NCBI GenBank assembly: GCA_900318105.1 | Contig: ONJG01000001.1 | Coordinates: forward strand, 1-64,000 | Length of the DNA: 64,000 nt | Reading direction: 5' to 3' | Source: an uncultured Eubacteriales bacterium | GTDB lineage: Bacteria; Bacillota; Clostridia; Peptostreptococcales; Anaerovoracaceae | In this document: piece by piece, positions 8,445 through 18,016 of the stretch | Layout: each line of letters starts with the position of its first letter | How positions within the stretch are numbered: the stretch's first letter is position 1 | The notes under the pieces: model-generated | Seen by the model: the letters and a program-made list of their open reading frames with translations, nothing else | Told to the model about the DNA's origin: nothing | Databases searched by the model: none | Made by a program: the position numbers and the translations under genes

Positions 8445-11441
8445 ATGAGTGACATTATGCGTCCAATGCCGTACAGGCAATTACTGAACTGGGTGCTCGA
8501 TGAGTACGCAAAGAATGAAAGTATTTTCGGTGTATCTAAATTTGTAAAACATAATGACGGACAGGCTCTTCCGATCTTCGAAGAGAAAATAGAGTCGCCG
8601 TTCGGACCTGCTGCAGGCCCAAATACACAGCTTGCGCAGAATATCGTTGCATCATATGTCGCGGGATCGAGATTTTTCGAACTCAAGACCGTCCAGCAGA
8701 TGGACGGCGCTGAGCTCGCCGCATGTGTTGCAAAGCCATGCATCACGGCGCACGATGAGTGCTACAACTGCGAGTGGTCGACAGAGCTCTACGTACCGCA
8801 GGCTTACGAGGAATATGTAAAAGCGTGGTTCCTCTGCAAGATCCTGGCCAAAGAGCTCGGACTGGGAGATCCGGACGCATTTGTATTCAATATGTCCGTA
8901 GGATATGACCTCGAAGGCATCAAGACTCCGAAGATCGACAAGTATCTGAACGAGATGAAGGATGCATCGGGCACGGAAGTGTTCAAGGAGGCCATGGAGG
9001 CATCTCTTGAGGCTGCAAAGGCTGGAAGATTCAAGAATGTGGATGAGGCTTTCATCAGCTCGATTTCTCCTGTTATCTCGGAATCCATCACAGAGTCCAC
9101 TCTGCACGGTTGCCCGCCTGATGAGATTGAGAGAATCGCATCATATCTCATCACGGAGAAGAACCTCAACACCTTCATCAAATGCAACCCGACGCTTCTC
9201 GGATACGAGTTTGCAAGAGAACGTCTGGACTCCCTCGGATTTGACTATATCGCATTCGACGATCATCACTTCCTCGAGGACCTCCAGTGGAAGGACGCTG
9301 TTCCTATGTTCGAGCGCCTGCAGAAACTCTGCGATGACAAGGGCCTCGAGTTCGGACTCAAGCTCACCAATACATTCCCTGTGGATGTAAAGGCAGGAGA
9401 GCTCCCGTCGGAGGAGATGTACATGTCAGGAAGGAGCCTCTTCCCGCTGACGATCGAGCTGGCCAGGAGAATCACCGAGCAGTTCGACGGAAAACTGAGA
9501 ATCAGTTTCTCAGGCGGAGCAGACTACTTCAATATCAAGGAGATCTTCGAGGCAGGCATCTGGCCGATCACAATGGCAACCACAGTTCTTAAACCGGGTG
9601 GTTATCAGAGAATGAGCCAGATAGGCGAACTCCTCGCAGGATGCGGAAACGAAAAGTTTGCCGGAGTTGACCTTGCGAAGGTTGAAAAACTTGTGGAGAT
9701 GTCAAAGGGCGAGAGAAACCGCAAGCCGATCAAACCGATTCCGGACAGAAAGAACGGCGAGGATCTGCCTCTGCTCGACTGTTTCCATGCACCATGCAGC
9801 GGAGGCTGCCCGATCAATCAGGACATCCCTGCATATCTCGAGGCCATGGAAGAGGGCAGGACGGAAGATGCTCTTAAGATTATTCTCGAAAAGAACGCAC
9901 TGCCGTTCACAACAGGAACAATCTGCCCGCATACATGCGCGGATAAGTGCATGAGAAATCACTACGAATCCGCACTTCGCATCCGTGAGGTCAAGCTCAT
10001 GGCTGCAGAGGGAGCATTCGATAAAGTAAGACCGGAGCTTAAAGCAGTATCCGCAGGTGGAAACAAGAAAGTCGCCGTAATCGGCGGAGGCCCTGCAGGA
10101 CTTGCATCTGCTTCATTCCTCTCGCGTGCGGGAGTCGATGTGACGGTATTTGAAAAGAATGACAAGATGGGCGGCGTGCCGCGCTATGTGATTCCGGGAT
10201 TCAGAATTTCTGAGGATGCCATCGACAAGGATGTGGAGCTTTGCTCAGCATACGGCGCAAAGTTGGTGACAGGACGCGAAATCAAGTCCGTACAGGAACT
10301 CAAGGATGAGGGCTTTACGGATGTAATCATCTGCATAGGTGCATGGGCTCACGGAAGACCGGCGCTCAAGAGCGGAGAGTCCCTCGATGCACTCGAGTTC
10401 CTGCAGGCAGTAAAGAACAATCCGGGAGCATGCAATCTCGGAACCGACGTAGTTGTAATCGGCGGCGGAAATACAGCAATGGACGTTGCACGCGCTGCAA
10501 AGATACAGCCGGGAGTAAATAATGTACGCCTGGTATACAGAAGAACCAAGAGATACATGCCGGCAGACGAGGAAGAGCTGCAGATGGCAATCGATGACGG
10601 CGTTGAGTTCATGGAACTTCTGGCGCCGGGAGACCTCGCGGACGGAAAGCTCACATGCGAGATCTGCGAGCTCGGCGAGCCTGATGCCAGCGGCAGAAGG
10701 TCGCCGGTAGGCACCGGTAAATTCACCGAGGTGCCGGCTACGGCCGTAATCACTGCCGTAGGCGAGCAGATCAAGACAGATATCTATGAGTCCGCGGGTG
10801 CAAGGCTCGATGACAAAGGCCGTCCGGTGCTCGATGAGAATCTCATGACGAGCGTTGCCGGCGTATATGCGGCAGGTGACTGCAAGAGCGGCCCTGCAAC
10901 AGTGGTCAAGGCCATAGCAGATGCTCAGGTGATCACAAAGGCCATCACGGGAACAGGCTTTGATAAGTGTGCTCATGTCAACGCACAAGGCGACATGGAT
11001 AAACTCCTCGGACGCAAGGGAGATCTCAAGGATGCACCTTCCGGAAAGCCTGATGACAGATGCCTCGGATGCAGCACCGTATGCGAGGTCTGCACGGATG
11101 TATGTCCTAACAGAGCCAATGTTGCTGTAAACGTACCGGGATTCGCAATGCCTCAGATACTGCACGTCGACGGAATGTGCAACGAGTGCGGCAACTGCGG
11201 AGTATTCTGCCCGTACAGAGGACGTCCGTACAAGGATAAATTCACTCTGTTCTGGAGCGAAGAGGACTTCAAGGACAGCGAGAACACGGGCTTCCTGCCA
11301 CTCGGCGGCAGCAAGGTGTGCGTAAGGCTCTTCGGCAATGTCGCGGAATATGATGTAAGCGACAAGGGCTGCGGACTGCCTGAGGGCATACTCTCGTTCA
11401 TCTGCGCTGTGATGAAGGATTATGCATACCTGATGGCATAA
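8445..11441 (+). CDS. ygfK: YgfK, putative selenate-reductase-type flavo/iron-sulfur oxidoreductase
   Basis: A 998-aa multidomain electron-transfer protein. Residues ~1-430 resemble the dihydropyrimidine/dihydroorotate dehydrogenase barrel. Next is a GltD-like module with an N-terminal cysteine cluster (Cys446, Cys451, Cys455 onward), an FAD motif GGGPAG at 547 and an NAD(P) motif GGGNTAMD at 673. The C-terminus carries ferredoxin-like cysteines (from Cys873 and Cys912-Cys922). The domain string resembles dihydropyrimidine dehydrogenase in rearranged form. It belongs to the selenium-linked purine cluster; the historic name 'selenate reductase subunit' is doubtful, and a role in reducing or oxidising a purine-ring intermediate is more likely (inference). 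ATG follows AAAGGAGG. Confidence 0.88.
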   Translation: MSDIMRPMPYRQLLNWVLDEYAKNESIFGVSKFVKHNDGQALPIFEEKIESPFGPAAGPNTQLAQNIVASYVAGSRFFELKTVQQMDGAELAACVAKPCITAHDECYNCEWSTELYVPQAYEEYVKAWFLCKILAKELGLGDPDAFVFNMSVGYDLEGIKTPKIDKYLNEMKDASGTEVFKEAMEASLEAAKAGRFKNVDEAFISSISPVISESITESTLHGCPPDEIERIASYLITEKNLNTFIKCNPTLLGYEFARERLDSLGFDYIAFDDHHFLEDLQWKDAVPMFERLQKLCDDKGLEFGLKLTNTFPVDVKAGELPSEEMYMSGRSLFPLTIELARRITEQFDGKLRISFSGGADYFNIKEIFEAGIWPITMATTVLKPGGYQRMSQIGELLAGCGNEKFAGVDLAKVEKLVEMSKGERNRKPIKPIPDRKNGEDLPLLDCFHAPCSGGCPINQDIPAYLEAMEEGRTEDALKIILEKNALPFTTGTICPHTCADKCMRNHYESALRIREVKLMAAEGAFDKVRPELKAVSAGGNKKVAVIGGGPAGLASASFLSRAGVDVTVFEKNDKMGGVPRYVIPGFRISEDAIDKDVELCSAYGAKLVTGREIKSVQELKDEGFTDVIICIGAWAHGRPALKSGESLDALEFLQAVKNNPGACNLGTDVVVIGGGNTAMDVARAAKIQPGVNNVRLVYRRTKRYMPADEEELQMAIDDGVEFMELLAPGDLADGKLTCEICELGEPDASGRRSPVGTGKFTEVPATAVITAVGEQIKTDIYESAGARLDDKGRPVLDENLMTSVAGVYAAGDCKSGPATVVKAIADAQVITKAITGTGFDKCAHVNAQGDMDKLLGRKGDLKDAPSGKPDDRCLGCSTVCEVCTDVCPNRANVAVNVPGFAMPQILHVDGMCNECGNCGVFCPYRGRPYKDKFTLFWSEEDFKDSENTGFLPLGGSKVCVRLFGNVAEYDVSDKGCGLPEGILSFICAVMKDYAYLMA

Positions 11442-11456
11442 AATAATAAACAGAAT

Positions 11457-11478
11457 GAGTCCGGCCCATGCCGGACTC
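11457..11478 (+). terminator. Intercistronic hairpin after ygfK
   Basis: A perfect 9-bp stem GAGTCCGGC / GCCGGACTC with a CCAT loop lies between ygfK and yqeB. No U-run follows, so it is more likely a processing or mRNA-stability hairpin than a true terminator. Confidence 0.45.
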
Positions 11479-11498
11479 GTGTGGAGTAGTATATTCAG

Positions 11499-12290
11499 AT
11501 GTTAATTTGTATTAAAGGCGCCGGAGATCTGGCGAGCGGAATTGCGCTTCGCCTCCATCACGCACATTTCGATATCGTGATGACGGACCTTCCGGTGCCA
11601 CTCGCGGTAAGGAGGACGGTGGCTTTTTCGGAAGCCATCCGCCTCGGAACTGCTCAGGTCGAAGATGTAAAGGCCGAAAGAGCAGAGAATGTCGAAGAAG
11701 TGATGGACTGCCTTAACAGGGGTGTTATCCCCGTGGCAGCCGATCCCGGTGCTGAGATCTTTAAAAAGCTCAGTCCGGACGTGCTGGTGGATGCCATAAT
11801 GGCCAAGAAAAACACCGGCACGAGTATAGACGACGCCCCTATGGTAATAGCAGTGGGGCCGGGTTTTGCTGCGGGCAGGGATTGCCATGCGGTAATTGAG
11901 ACCAAGAGAGGACACACACTCGGCAGGGTCATAACAGAGGGCTCTGCGATAGCCAACACCGGAGTTCCGGGAAACATCGGCGGTCAGACCATAAACAGAC
12001 TGATAAAAGCGTCCGCTGACGGGATCTTCCATCCGGAGCGCGGGATAGGAGATGTCGTCAAGGAAGGCGAGAGGGTCGCCAATGTGGATGGCGAGCCCGT
12101 GTATGCCAGGACCGGCGGCATGATAAGGGGAATGCTGCAGGACGGAGTTTCCGTAACGAAGGGCATGAAGGCGGGGGACGTCGACCCGAGGGGTGATTCC
12201 GTGGACTACATGACCGTATCCGACAAAGCTCTCGCGATAGGCGGCGGAGTGCTCGAGGCCATTATGGCGCTCGGGACTTTCAAAGGGTAG
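11499..12290 (+). CDS. yqeB: Selenium-dependent molybdenum hydroxylase accessory protein YqeB
   Basis: A 263-aa protein of the YqeB family, found almost only in genomes with selenium-dependent molybdenum hydroxylases (and so with selD). It is thought to help place selenium at the molybdenum centre; the chemistry is not established. It begins with an NAD-binding-like GAGDLASGIALRL stretch (residues ~7-19), and the C-terminal half carries NTGVPGNIGG and a GGVLEAI end typical of the family. It lies between ygfK and xdhD, probably in the same transcript. Its usual partners YqeC and the MocA-like YgfJ are not in the window. Confidence 0.87.
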   Translation: MLICIKGAGDLASGIALRLHHAHFDIVMTDLPVPLAVRRTVAFSEAIRLGTAQVEDVKAERAENVEEVMDCLNRGVIPVAADPGAEIFKKLSPDVLVDAIMAKKNTGTSIDDAPMVIAVGPGFAAGRDCHAVIETKRGHTLGRVITEGSAIANTGVPGNIGGQTINRLIKASADGIFHPERGIGDVVKEGERVANVDGEPVYARTGGMIRGMLQDGVSVTKGMKAGDVDPRGDSVDYMTVSDKALAIGGGVLEAIMALGTFKG

Positions 12291-12322
12291 CAGGGAACAG
12301 AATTTATTTTGAGGAGGAAGAA

Positions 12323-15214
12323 ATGCCGTACACATTTACGGTAAACGGAGTTAAGAGAATAACAGAGGAAGAAAAGCCTCTGCTCAGATATCTTAGAGAC
12401 GATCTTAAATTGTACTCGGTCAAGGACGGATGCTCGGAGGGCGCCTGCGGCACATGCACCATCATTGTGGACGGTCGTGCCATGAGGTCCTGCGTGCTTT
12501 CGACTGCAAAGGCGGAGGGCAAGGACATACTGACTGTCGAAGGACTTTCTTTGGAAGAGAAGGAAGCCTTCGTTTTTGCTTTTGGTTCCTGCGGCTCGGT
12601 GCAGTGCGGATTTTGCATACCGGGCATGGTGATGAGCGCAAAAGCTTTGATAGATCAGAATCCGGATCCGACAGACGATGAGATTAAAAAAGCCATAAGA
12701 GGTAATATTTGCCGCTGCACGGGATACAAGAAAATAATCGAAGGAATAAAGCGTGCCGCCGCGATTCTCAGAGGAGATGAGGATATAAAGCACGTAAGCC
12801 AGTTCTCCGAAGGAAAAGGAAAGGAAAAGGCGGATTTCGACTTCATATCCGAAAAGGGAACACTGTACGATCCCGAGCTTTCATCGGGAATTGCCAACTA
12901 CCATACATCGGGATATGTCTCCAAGTTCGGAGTGGGAAAGAACGTGTTCCGTATAGATGTGATGAAAAAGGTGCTCGGATACGGCAAATATCCCGACGAT
13001 ATCGGTCCTGAATACTTCGTTCCCGAAGATGAGCCCGAGCGCATCATGGAGCTCGCGGGATGGAGCAAAGAGGATGTGGAAGAGGGCGTGCGCAGTGGAA
13101 GGATACACGCAGGAGCCACAATAAACAGGGTCGGAGAGTACAGCACTTCTGCCTGCGCCGTGGTGGACGAAAGCATGCCGCCGATGGCATATGCGTCCGC
13201 AGTCAGATCGGACTATCCGAGGGCAAAGGTGCTCAAGATACATAAAGAAAAAGCAGAATCGCTTCCGGGAGTGCTGGGAGTGCTGACTGCAGAGGATGTG
13301 CCTTGCAACAAAGTGGGACACATACAGCAGGACTGGGATGTGTTCATAGCAGAAGGAGACATCACAAGGATGGTGGGAGATGCCATCTGCATGGTGGTTG
13401 CCGAAACACCTTACATTCTTGAAGAAGCAAAGAAAGCTGTCGAGGTCGAATATGAGCCGCTTGAGCCTGTCAGAAATATACATGAGGCCAGGGCTGAGGG
13501 AGCGCCGCGTCTGCACGAGCATGCAGAGGGCAATCTCTGCCAGACCAGGCATGTGGTGAGAGGAAATGCAAAAAAAGCCCTGGAGGAATCGGCATATACG
13601 GTTACCGGGACATTCAGCACGCCGTTTACAGAGCATGCCTTCCTTGAGCCCGAATGTGCAGTGTCATATCCGTACAAGGACGGAGTAAAGATACTATCCA
13701 CAGACCAGGGAGCGTATGACACAAGGCACGAGGTGCTGCATATGCTGGGCTGGGAGGACACGCCTGACAGGGTCGTGGTTGAAAACCAGCTGATAGGCGG
13801 AGGCTTCGGAGGAAAGGAAGATGTCACAACGCAGCATCTGACTGCACTCGCAGCACTGAAATTCAAAAGGCCGGTAAAGATGAAATTCAGCAGGGCAGAG
13901 TCTCTAAGGGTGCATCCCAAGAGGCATGCAATGGAGGGCACCTTTACCCTGGGATGCGATGAGAACGGAATACTGACCGGTCTCGACTGCGAGATAAACT
14001 TCGATACCGGTGCATATGCAAGCCTGTGCGGACCGGTTCTCGAACGTGCCTGCACTCACAGCGTGGGGCCGTACAACTACCACAATACCGACATAAGAGG
14101 CTACGGTTATTACACCAACAATCCGCCTGCCGGAGCGTTCAGGGGATTTGGGGTATGTCAGAGCCAGTTCGCCCTTGAGTCGCTTCTCAATGTGCTGGCA
14201 GAAAAGGTCGGAATAAGCCCCTGGGAGATAAGATACAGAAATGCAGTCGAGCCGGGGCTCGAGCTTCCGAACGGACAGATAGCGGATATTTCCACCGCTC
14301 TCAAAGAGACACTTATGGCGGTCAAGCCGTACTTCGACGAGGCGCCGAAGGGAAGAGCCGGCATCGCTTGCGCCATGAAGAACGCAGGCGTCGGAGTGGG
14401 ACTTCCGGATAAAGGAAGGGCCAGGATAACAGTTGAGAACGGACTTGTGCATGTCTATGCTGCGGCATCCGAGCTCGGTCAGGGCTGCCAGACGGTATTC
14501 TGCCAGGATGTGGCGCAGGCTACAGACCTTCCGATTTCAAAGATATGGATACCTTTTGCAAGTACGGAAAATGCGCCTGACTCAGGCACCACGTCAGGCT
14601 CCAGACAGACTCTCGTCACAGGTGAGGCTGTAAGGGGCGCTGCGCTTCAGCTCAGAAAAGCCATGGATGAGGAAGGCGTGGATGCAAACAGCCTGGACAA
14701 GCTGAACGGCAGGGAGTTCACATACGAATACTTCGAACCCACGGATAAACTCGGATCGGACAAACCCCATCCGAAGAGCCATATAGCATATGCATACGCT
14801 ACGAACGTGGCGGTGCTCGACGAGGAAGGCAGGGTCACGGACATCTATGCGGCATTTGATGCAGGCAAGGTCGTAAATCCTCTCTCGATGTCGGGACAGA
14901 TAGAGGGCGGAGTGCTGATGGGCATGGGATATGCCGTGTCCGAGGACTGGCCTCTTGAGGACTGCGTGCCGAAAGCGAAGTACGGAACGCTCGGACTCCT
15001 GAGAGCCACGGATGCGCCGAATATACATGCGATACATGTGGAAAAGGACAGACTTCTGGATGTCGCGTACGGAGCCAAGGGAGTCGGAGAGATAACGACC
15101 ATCCCGGCCGCACCTGCCATCGCAGGAGCATACTACGCACGTGACGGCGTCCTGAGGACAAAGCTTCCGATGGAAGATACATACTACAGAAAACCAAAGG
15201 AAAAGAAATGCTAA
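12323..15214 (+). CDS. xdhD: Selenium-dependent xanthine/purine dehydrogenase XdhD (fused Fe-S and Mo domains)
   Basis: A 963-aa molybdenum hydroxylase in which the [2Fe-2S] subunit is fused to the catalytic subunit. N-terminal cluster ligands are Cys37, Cys42, Cys45, Cys57 and Cys95, Cys98, Cys130, Cys132. The molybdenum domain has IGGGFG at 491-496, AFRGFG at 605-610 and the active-site Glu923 in GVGE. It carries no FAD domain and has no FAD subunit beside it, so electrons must leave to another carrier; YgfK is the obvious local candidate (inference). E. coli XdhD has the same layout (956 aa). The stop overlaps the hyuA start by 7 bp. Confidence 0.9.
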   Translation: MPYTFTVNGVKRITEEEKPLLRYLRDDLKLYSVKDGCSEGACGTCTIIVDGRAMRSCVLSTAKAEGKDILTVEGLSLEEKEAFVFAFGSCGSVQCGFCIPGMVMSAKALIDQNPDPTDDEIKKAIRGNICRCTGYKKIIEGIKRAAAILRGDEDIKHVSQFSEGKGKEKADFDFISEKGTLYDPELSSGIANYHTSGYVSKFGVGKNVFRIDVMKKVLGYGKYPDDIGPEYFVPEDEPERIMELAGWSKEDVEEGVRSGRIHAGATINRVGEYSTSACAVVDESMPPMAYASAVRSDYPRAKVLKIHKEKAESLPGVLGVLTAEDVPCNKVGHIQQDWDVFIAEGDITRMVGDAICMVVAETPYILEEAKKAVEVEYEPLEPVRNIHEARAEGAPRLHEHAEGNLCQTRHVVRGNAKKALEESAYTVTGTFSTPFTEHAFLEPECAVSYPYKDGVKILSTDQGAYDTRHEVLHMLGWEDTPDRVVVENQLIGGGFGGKEDVTTQHLTALAALKFKRPVKMKFSRAESLRVHPKRHAMEGTFTLGCDENGILTGLDCEINFDTGAYASLCGPVLERACTHSVGPYNYHNTDIRGYGYYTNNPPAGAFRGFGVCQSQFALESLLNVLAEKVGISPWEIRYRNAVEPGLELPNGQIADISTALKETLMAVKPYFDEAPKGRAGIACAMKNAGVGVGLPDKGRARITVENGLVHVYAAASELGQGCQTVFCQDVAQATDLPISKIWIPFASTENAPDSGTTSGSRQTLVTGEAVRGAALQLRKAMDEEGVDANSLDKLNGREFTYEYFEPTDKLGSDKPHPKSHIAYAYATNVAVLDEEGRVTDIYAAFDAGKVVNPLSMSGQIEGGVLMGMGYAVSEDWPLEDCVPKAKYGTLGLLRATDAPNIHAIHVEKDRLLDVAYGAKGVGEITTIPAAPAIAGAYYARDGVLRTKLPMEDTYYRKPKEKKC

Positions 15215-16611
15215 AGATAATCAAGAATGCAAAAATTGCAAATGAGACAGAGGTCTTTGAATCCGACATCCTCATAGAGGATGAGATAATCAAAGAGATA
15301 GGAAAGGGCATCGATGCAGCGGATGCAGAGATTATAGATGCAGCCGGCTGCTATGTGATTCCGGGAGGCGTTGATCCGCACACCCATATGGATCTCGACG
15401 TAGGATTTGCCCGTGCCATAGATGATTTTTATGACGGCACAGTGGCTGCTGCCTGCGGCGGCACGACCACGATAATCGACCATATGGCCTTCGGACCCAG
15501 GGACTGCAGCCTCTGGCACCAGGTCAAGGAGTATCACAGACTTGCAGACGATAATGCGGTTATCGACTACGGATTCCACGGTGTCATCCAGCATCCGGTG
15601 ACGGAGGAGAGACTCTCAGAACTCAGTGAAATCAAGGAAAAGGAAGGCATCAACAGTTTCAAGCTGTACATGACCTACGACTATATGCTCCATGATGATG
15701 AGATATTCAATGTGCTGAGAAAGTGCAGAGAGGCAGGCATAGTCATCACGGTCCACTGCGAAAACCACGGAGTGATACAGCAACTCAGAAAGGAATATGT
15801 CGAAGCAGGAAAAACCGAGGCCAGATACCATCCTCTGAGCCGCCCCGCAAGATGCGAAGCAGAGGCGGTGAACAGGATGATCCATATAGCGGCCATGGCA
15901 GGAGATGCACCCCTTTACATAGTCCACCTCACAAGCGCCGAAGGCCTCCACGAGGTGCAAAAGGCCAGGCGTGAGAAAAGGCCGCATCTTGGTGTAGAAA
16001 CCTGCATACAGTACCTGCTGCTCACAGATAAAATGTATGACGATCCAAAGGAAGGGCTCAAAGCCATAATGTCACCACCGCTCAGAAAGGACGCAGACAG
16101 GGAGGAACTCTGGCAGGCGTTAAAGGACGGAGAGATAGACGTGGTTGCGACAGACCATTGCCCGTTCCACTTCAGTGAGGGCAAGGCCGAAAAGCAGTAC
16201 GGGGCGGAGGACTTCACAAAATGTCCGAACGGAGCACCCGGAGTTCAGGAGAGGCTCATGCTCATGTTCTCAGAGGGCTTTATGAAGGGCAGGCTCACGC
16301 TTCCCGAGGTCGTAAAGCTCTGCTGCAGCAATCCGAGCAGGATGTTCGGTCTGTTCCCAAGGAAAGGCACGCTCGAGCCGGGCGCGGATGCGGACCTCGT
16401 AATCATAGATCCCGAAAAGACGACTGAAATAAACAGGGAATACATAAAAGGCGCATCCGACTATTCATGCTATGAGGACATGTCTCTTGAGGGCAGGATA
16501 GAGAAGGTATTTGCGCGCGGAAAACTGATAGTTTCGGACGGTGAATTCCTCGGATCACGCGGAGCGGGACAGTATCTCAGACGCGGCAAAAGCGCTTTGG
16601 TGAGCGAATAA
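15208..16611 (+). CDS. hyuA: D-hydantoinase / dihydropyrimidinase family ring-opening amidohydrolase
   Basis: A 467-aa cyclic-amide hydrolase. Metal motifs DPHTHMD (His58, His60) and the FKLYM stretch with the carbamylated bridging Lys152 are intact. It corresponds to HyuA/YgeZ of the E. coli cluster (phenylhydantoinase) and should open a hydantoin- or dihydropyrimidine-like ring produced from the purine skeleton. It overlaps xdhD by 7 bp and is the last gene of the long first operon. The actual substrate is inferred. Confidence 0.87.
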   Translation: MLKIIKNAKIANETEVFESDILIEDEIIKEIGKGIDAADAEIIDAAGCYVIPGGVDPHTHMDLDVGFARAIDDFYDGTVAAACGGTTTIIDHMAFGPRDCSLWHQVKEYHRLADDNAVIDYGFHGVIQHPVTEERLSELSEIKEKEGINSFKLYMTYDYMLHDDEIFNVLRKCREAGIVITVHCENHGVIQQLRKEYVEAGKTEARYHPLSRPARCEAEAVNRMIHIAAMAGDAPLYIVHLTSAEGLHEVQKARREKRPHLGVETCIQYLLLTDKMYDDPKEGLKAIMSPPLRKDADREELWQALKDGEIDVVATDHCPFHFSEGKAEKQYGAEDFTKCPNGAPGVQERLMLMFSEGFMKGRLTLPEVVKLCCSNPSRMFGLFPRKGTLEPGADADLVIIDPEKTTEINREYIKGASDYSCYEDMSLEGRIEKVFARGKLIVSDGEFLGSRGAGQYLRRGKSALVSE

Positions 16612-16675
16612 AAATGCCGTTTTGGGCATGCGCGCGAAATGACAAAAAATAATTGCGCATTTTTGCTGAAAACAC

Positions 16676-16703
16676 TTGCAAACAGCGGTGCAAAGTATAT
16701 AAT
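16676..16703 (+). promoter_or_regulatory. Promoter of ygeW-arcC
   Basis: TTGCAA (16676-16681) and TATAAT (16698-16703) are separated by 16 bp, about 80 bp before ygeW. Just upstream, ATGCGC (about 16628) and GCGCAT (about 16655) followed by TTTT could form a weak terminator for the hyuA transcript. This makes ygeW-arcC a separate unit. Confidence 0.7.
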
Positions 16704-16784
16704 AAAAATGATTTAGGTAGGAATAAAAATTTTTTAGCATAATAAACAAGTCAAACGCCTCAGATTAAAGAAAAGGAGAAAAAA

Positions 16785-17990
16785 ATGGCTGACAATCTGC
16801 AGAAGTATATCGACAAACTCGACACCCTCGATATCAAGAACATGTATGAAAACGACTTCTTCCTGACATGGGAGAAAACAGATGACGAAATCGCTGCGGT
16901 CTTTGCAGTGGCTGACGCTCTGAGATGCCTCAGAGAGCAGAACATATCGACCAAGATATTCGACAGCGGGCTTGGAATTTCGATTTTCCGTGACAATTCC
17001 ACCAGAACCCGCTTTTCGTTTGCCAGCGCATGTAACCTGCTCGGACTTGAGGTAGCTGACCTCGACGAGAAGAAATCGCAGATTGCACACGGAGAGACTG
17101 TACGTGAGACAGCCACGATGATCTCCTTCATGGCTGATGTAATCGGTATCCGCGACGATATGTATATCGGAAAGGGCAACGCCTACATGCACGAGGTTGT
17201 TGACTCAGTCACACAGGCTGCAAGGGACGGAGAACTCGAGCAGAAACCGACTCTCGTAAACCTGCAGTGCGATATCGACCATCCGACTCAGTCCCTCGCA
17301 GATGCACTTCACATCATCCACGAGATGGGCGGAGTTGAGAATCTCAAGGGTAAGAAGCTCGCCATGACATGGGCATATTCACCATCATACGGCAAACCTC
17401 TTTCGGTTCCGCAGGGCATCATCGGACTTCTGACACGTTTCGGAATGGACGTTGTACTCGCTCATCCGGAAGGCTATGACGTGATGGAGGATGTTGTAAA
17501 GGTAGCTGAGAAAAATGCTGCAGAGTCAGGCGGCAAATTCACAGTCACAAACGACATGAAAGAAGCATTCAAGGATGCTGACGTTGTATATCCGAAGAGC
17601 TGGGCACCGTTTGCAGCCATGGAGGTCAGGACAGATCTCTACGGAAAGGGCGACTTCGACGGAATCGACAAGCTCGAAAAAGAGCTCCTCGCTCAGAACG
17701 CAGAGCATCAGGACTGGCTGGTTGACGATGAGATGATGAAGCTGACAAAGAACGGCCTCGACACTCTCTATATGCATCCGCTGCCTGCAGATATCCAGGG
17801 CATCTCCTGCGAGCACGGAGAGGTTACCGCAGAGGTATTCGACCGCGCAAGAGACTCTCTGTACAAAGAAGCTTCAAACAAGCCTTATGTAATCGCTGCA
17901 ATGATCTTCCTTGCAAAACAGAAAGACCCGCAGGCTGCACTCAAGGCACTTTACGAAGCAGGAAAAGAAAGACAGTCTTTTAAGAAGTAA
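16785..17990 (+). CDS. ygeW: Knotted carbamoyltransferase YgeW
   Basis: A 401-aa transcarbamylase of the YgeW family, expected to phosphorolyse or form a carbamoylated intermediate of purine breakdown, releasing carbamoyl phosphate. The carbamoyl-phosphate motif STRTR is at 72-76 and HPTQ at 166-169. It is longer than ATCase or OTCase, in line with the family. The next gene, 26 bp on, is a carbamate kinase, which supports carbamoyl-phosphate production with ATP recovery. The acceptor amine is unknown. A strong AAAAGGAG site precedes the ATG. Confidence 0.88.
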   Translation: MADNLQKYIDKLDTLDIKNMYENDFFLTWEKTDDEIAAVFAVADALRCLREQNISTKIFDSGLGISIFRDNSTRTRFSFASACNLLGLEVADLDEKKSQIAHGETVRETATMISFMADVIGIRDDMYIGKGNAYMHEVVDSVTQAARDGELEQKPTLVNLQCDIDHPTQSLADALHIIHEMGGVENLKGKKLAMTWAYSPSYGKPLSVPQGIIGLLTRFGMDVVLAHPEGYDVMEDVVKVAEKNAAESGGKFTVTNDMKEAFKDADVVYPKSWAPFAAMEVRTDLYGKGDFDGIDKLEKELLAQNAEHQDWLVDDEMMKLTKNGLDTLYMHPLPADIQGISCEHGEVTAEVFDRARDSLYKEASNKPYVIAAMIFLAKQKDPQAALKALYEAGKERQSFKK

Positions 17991-18016
17991 AAGCAGGGAT
18001 CTGAAAAGAGGTAGCT

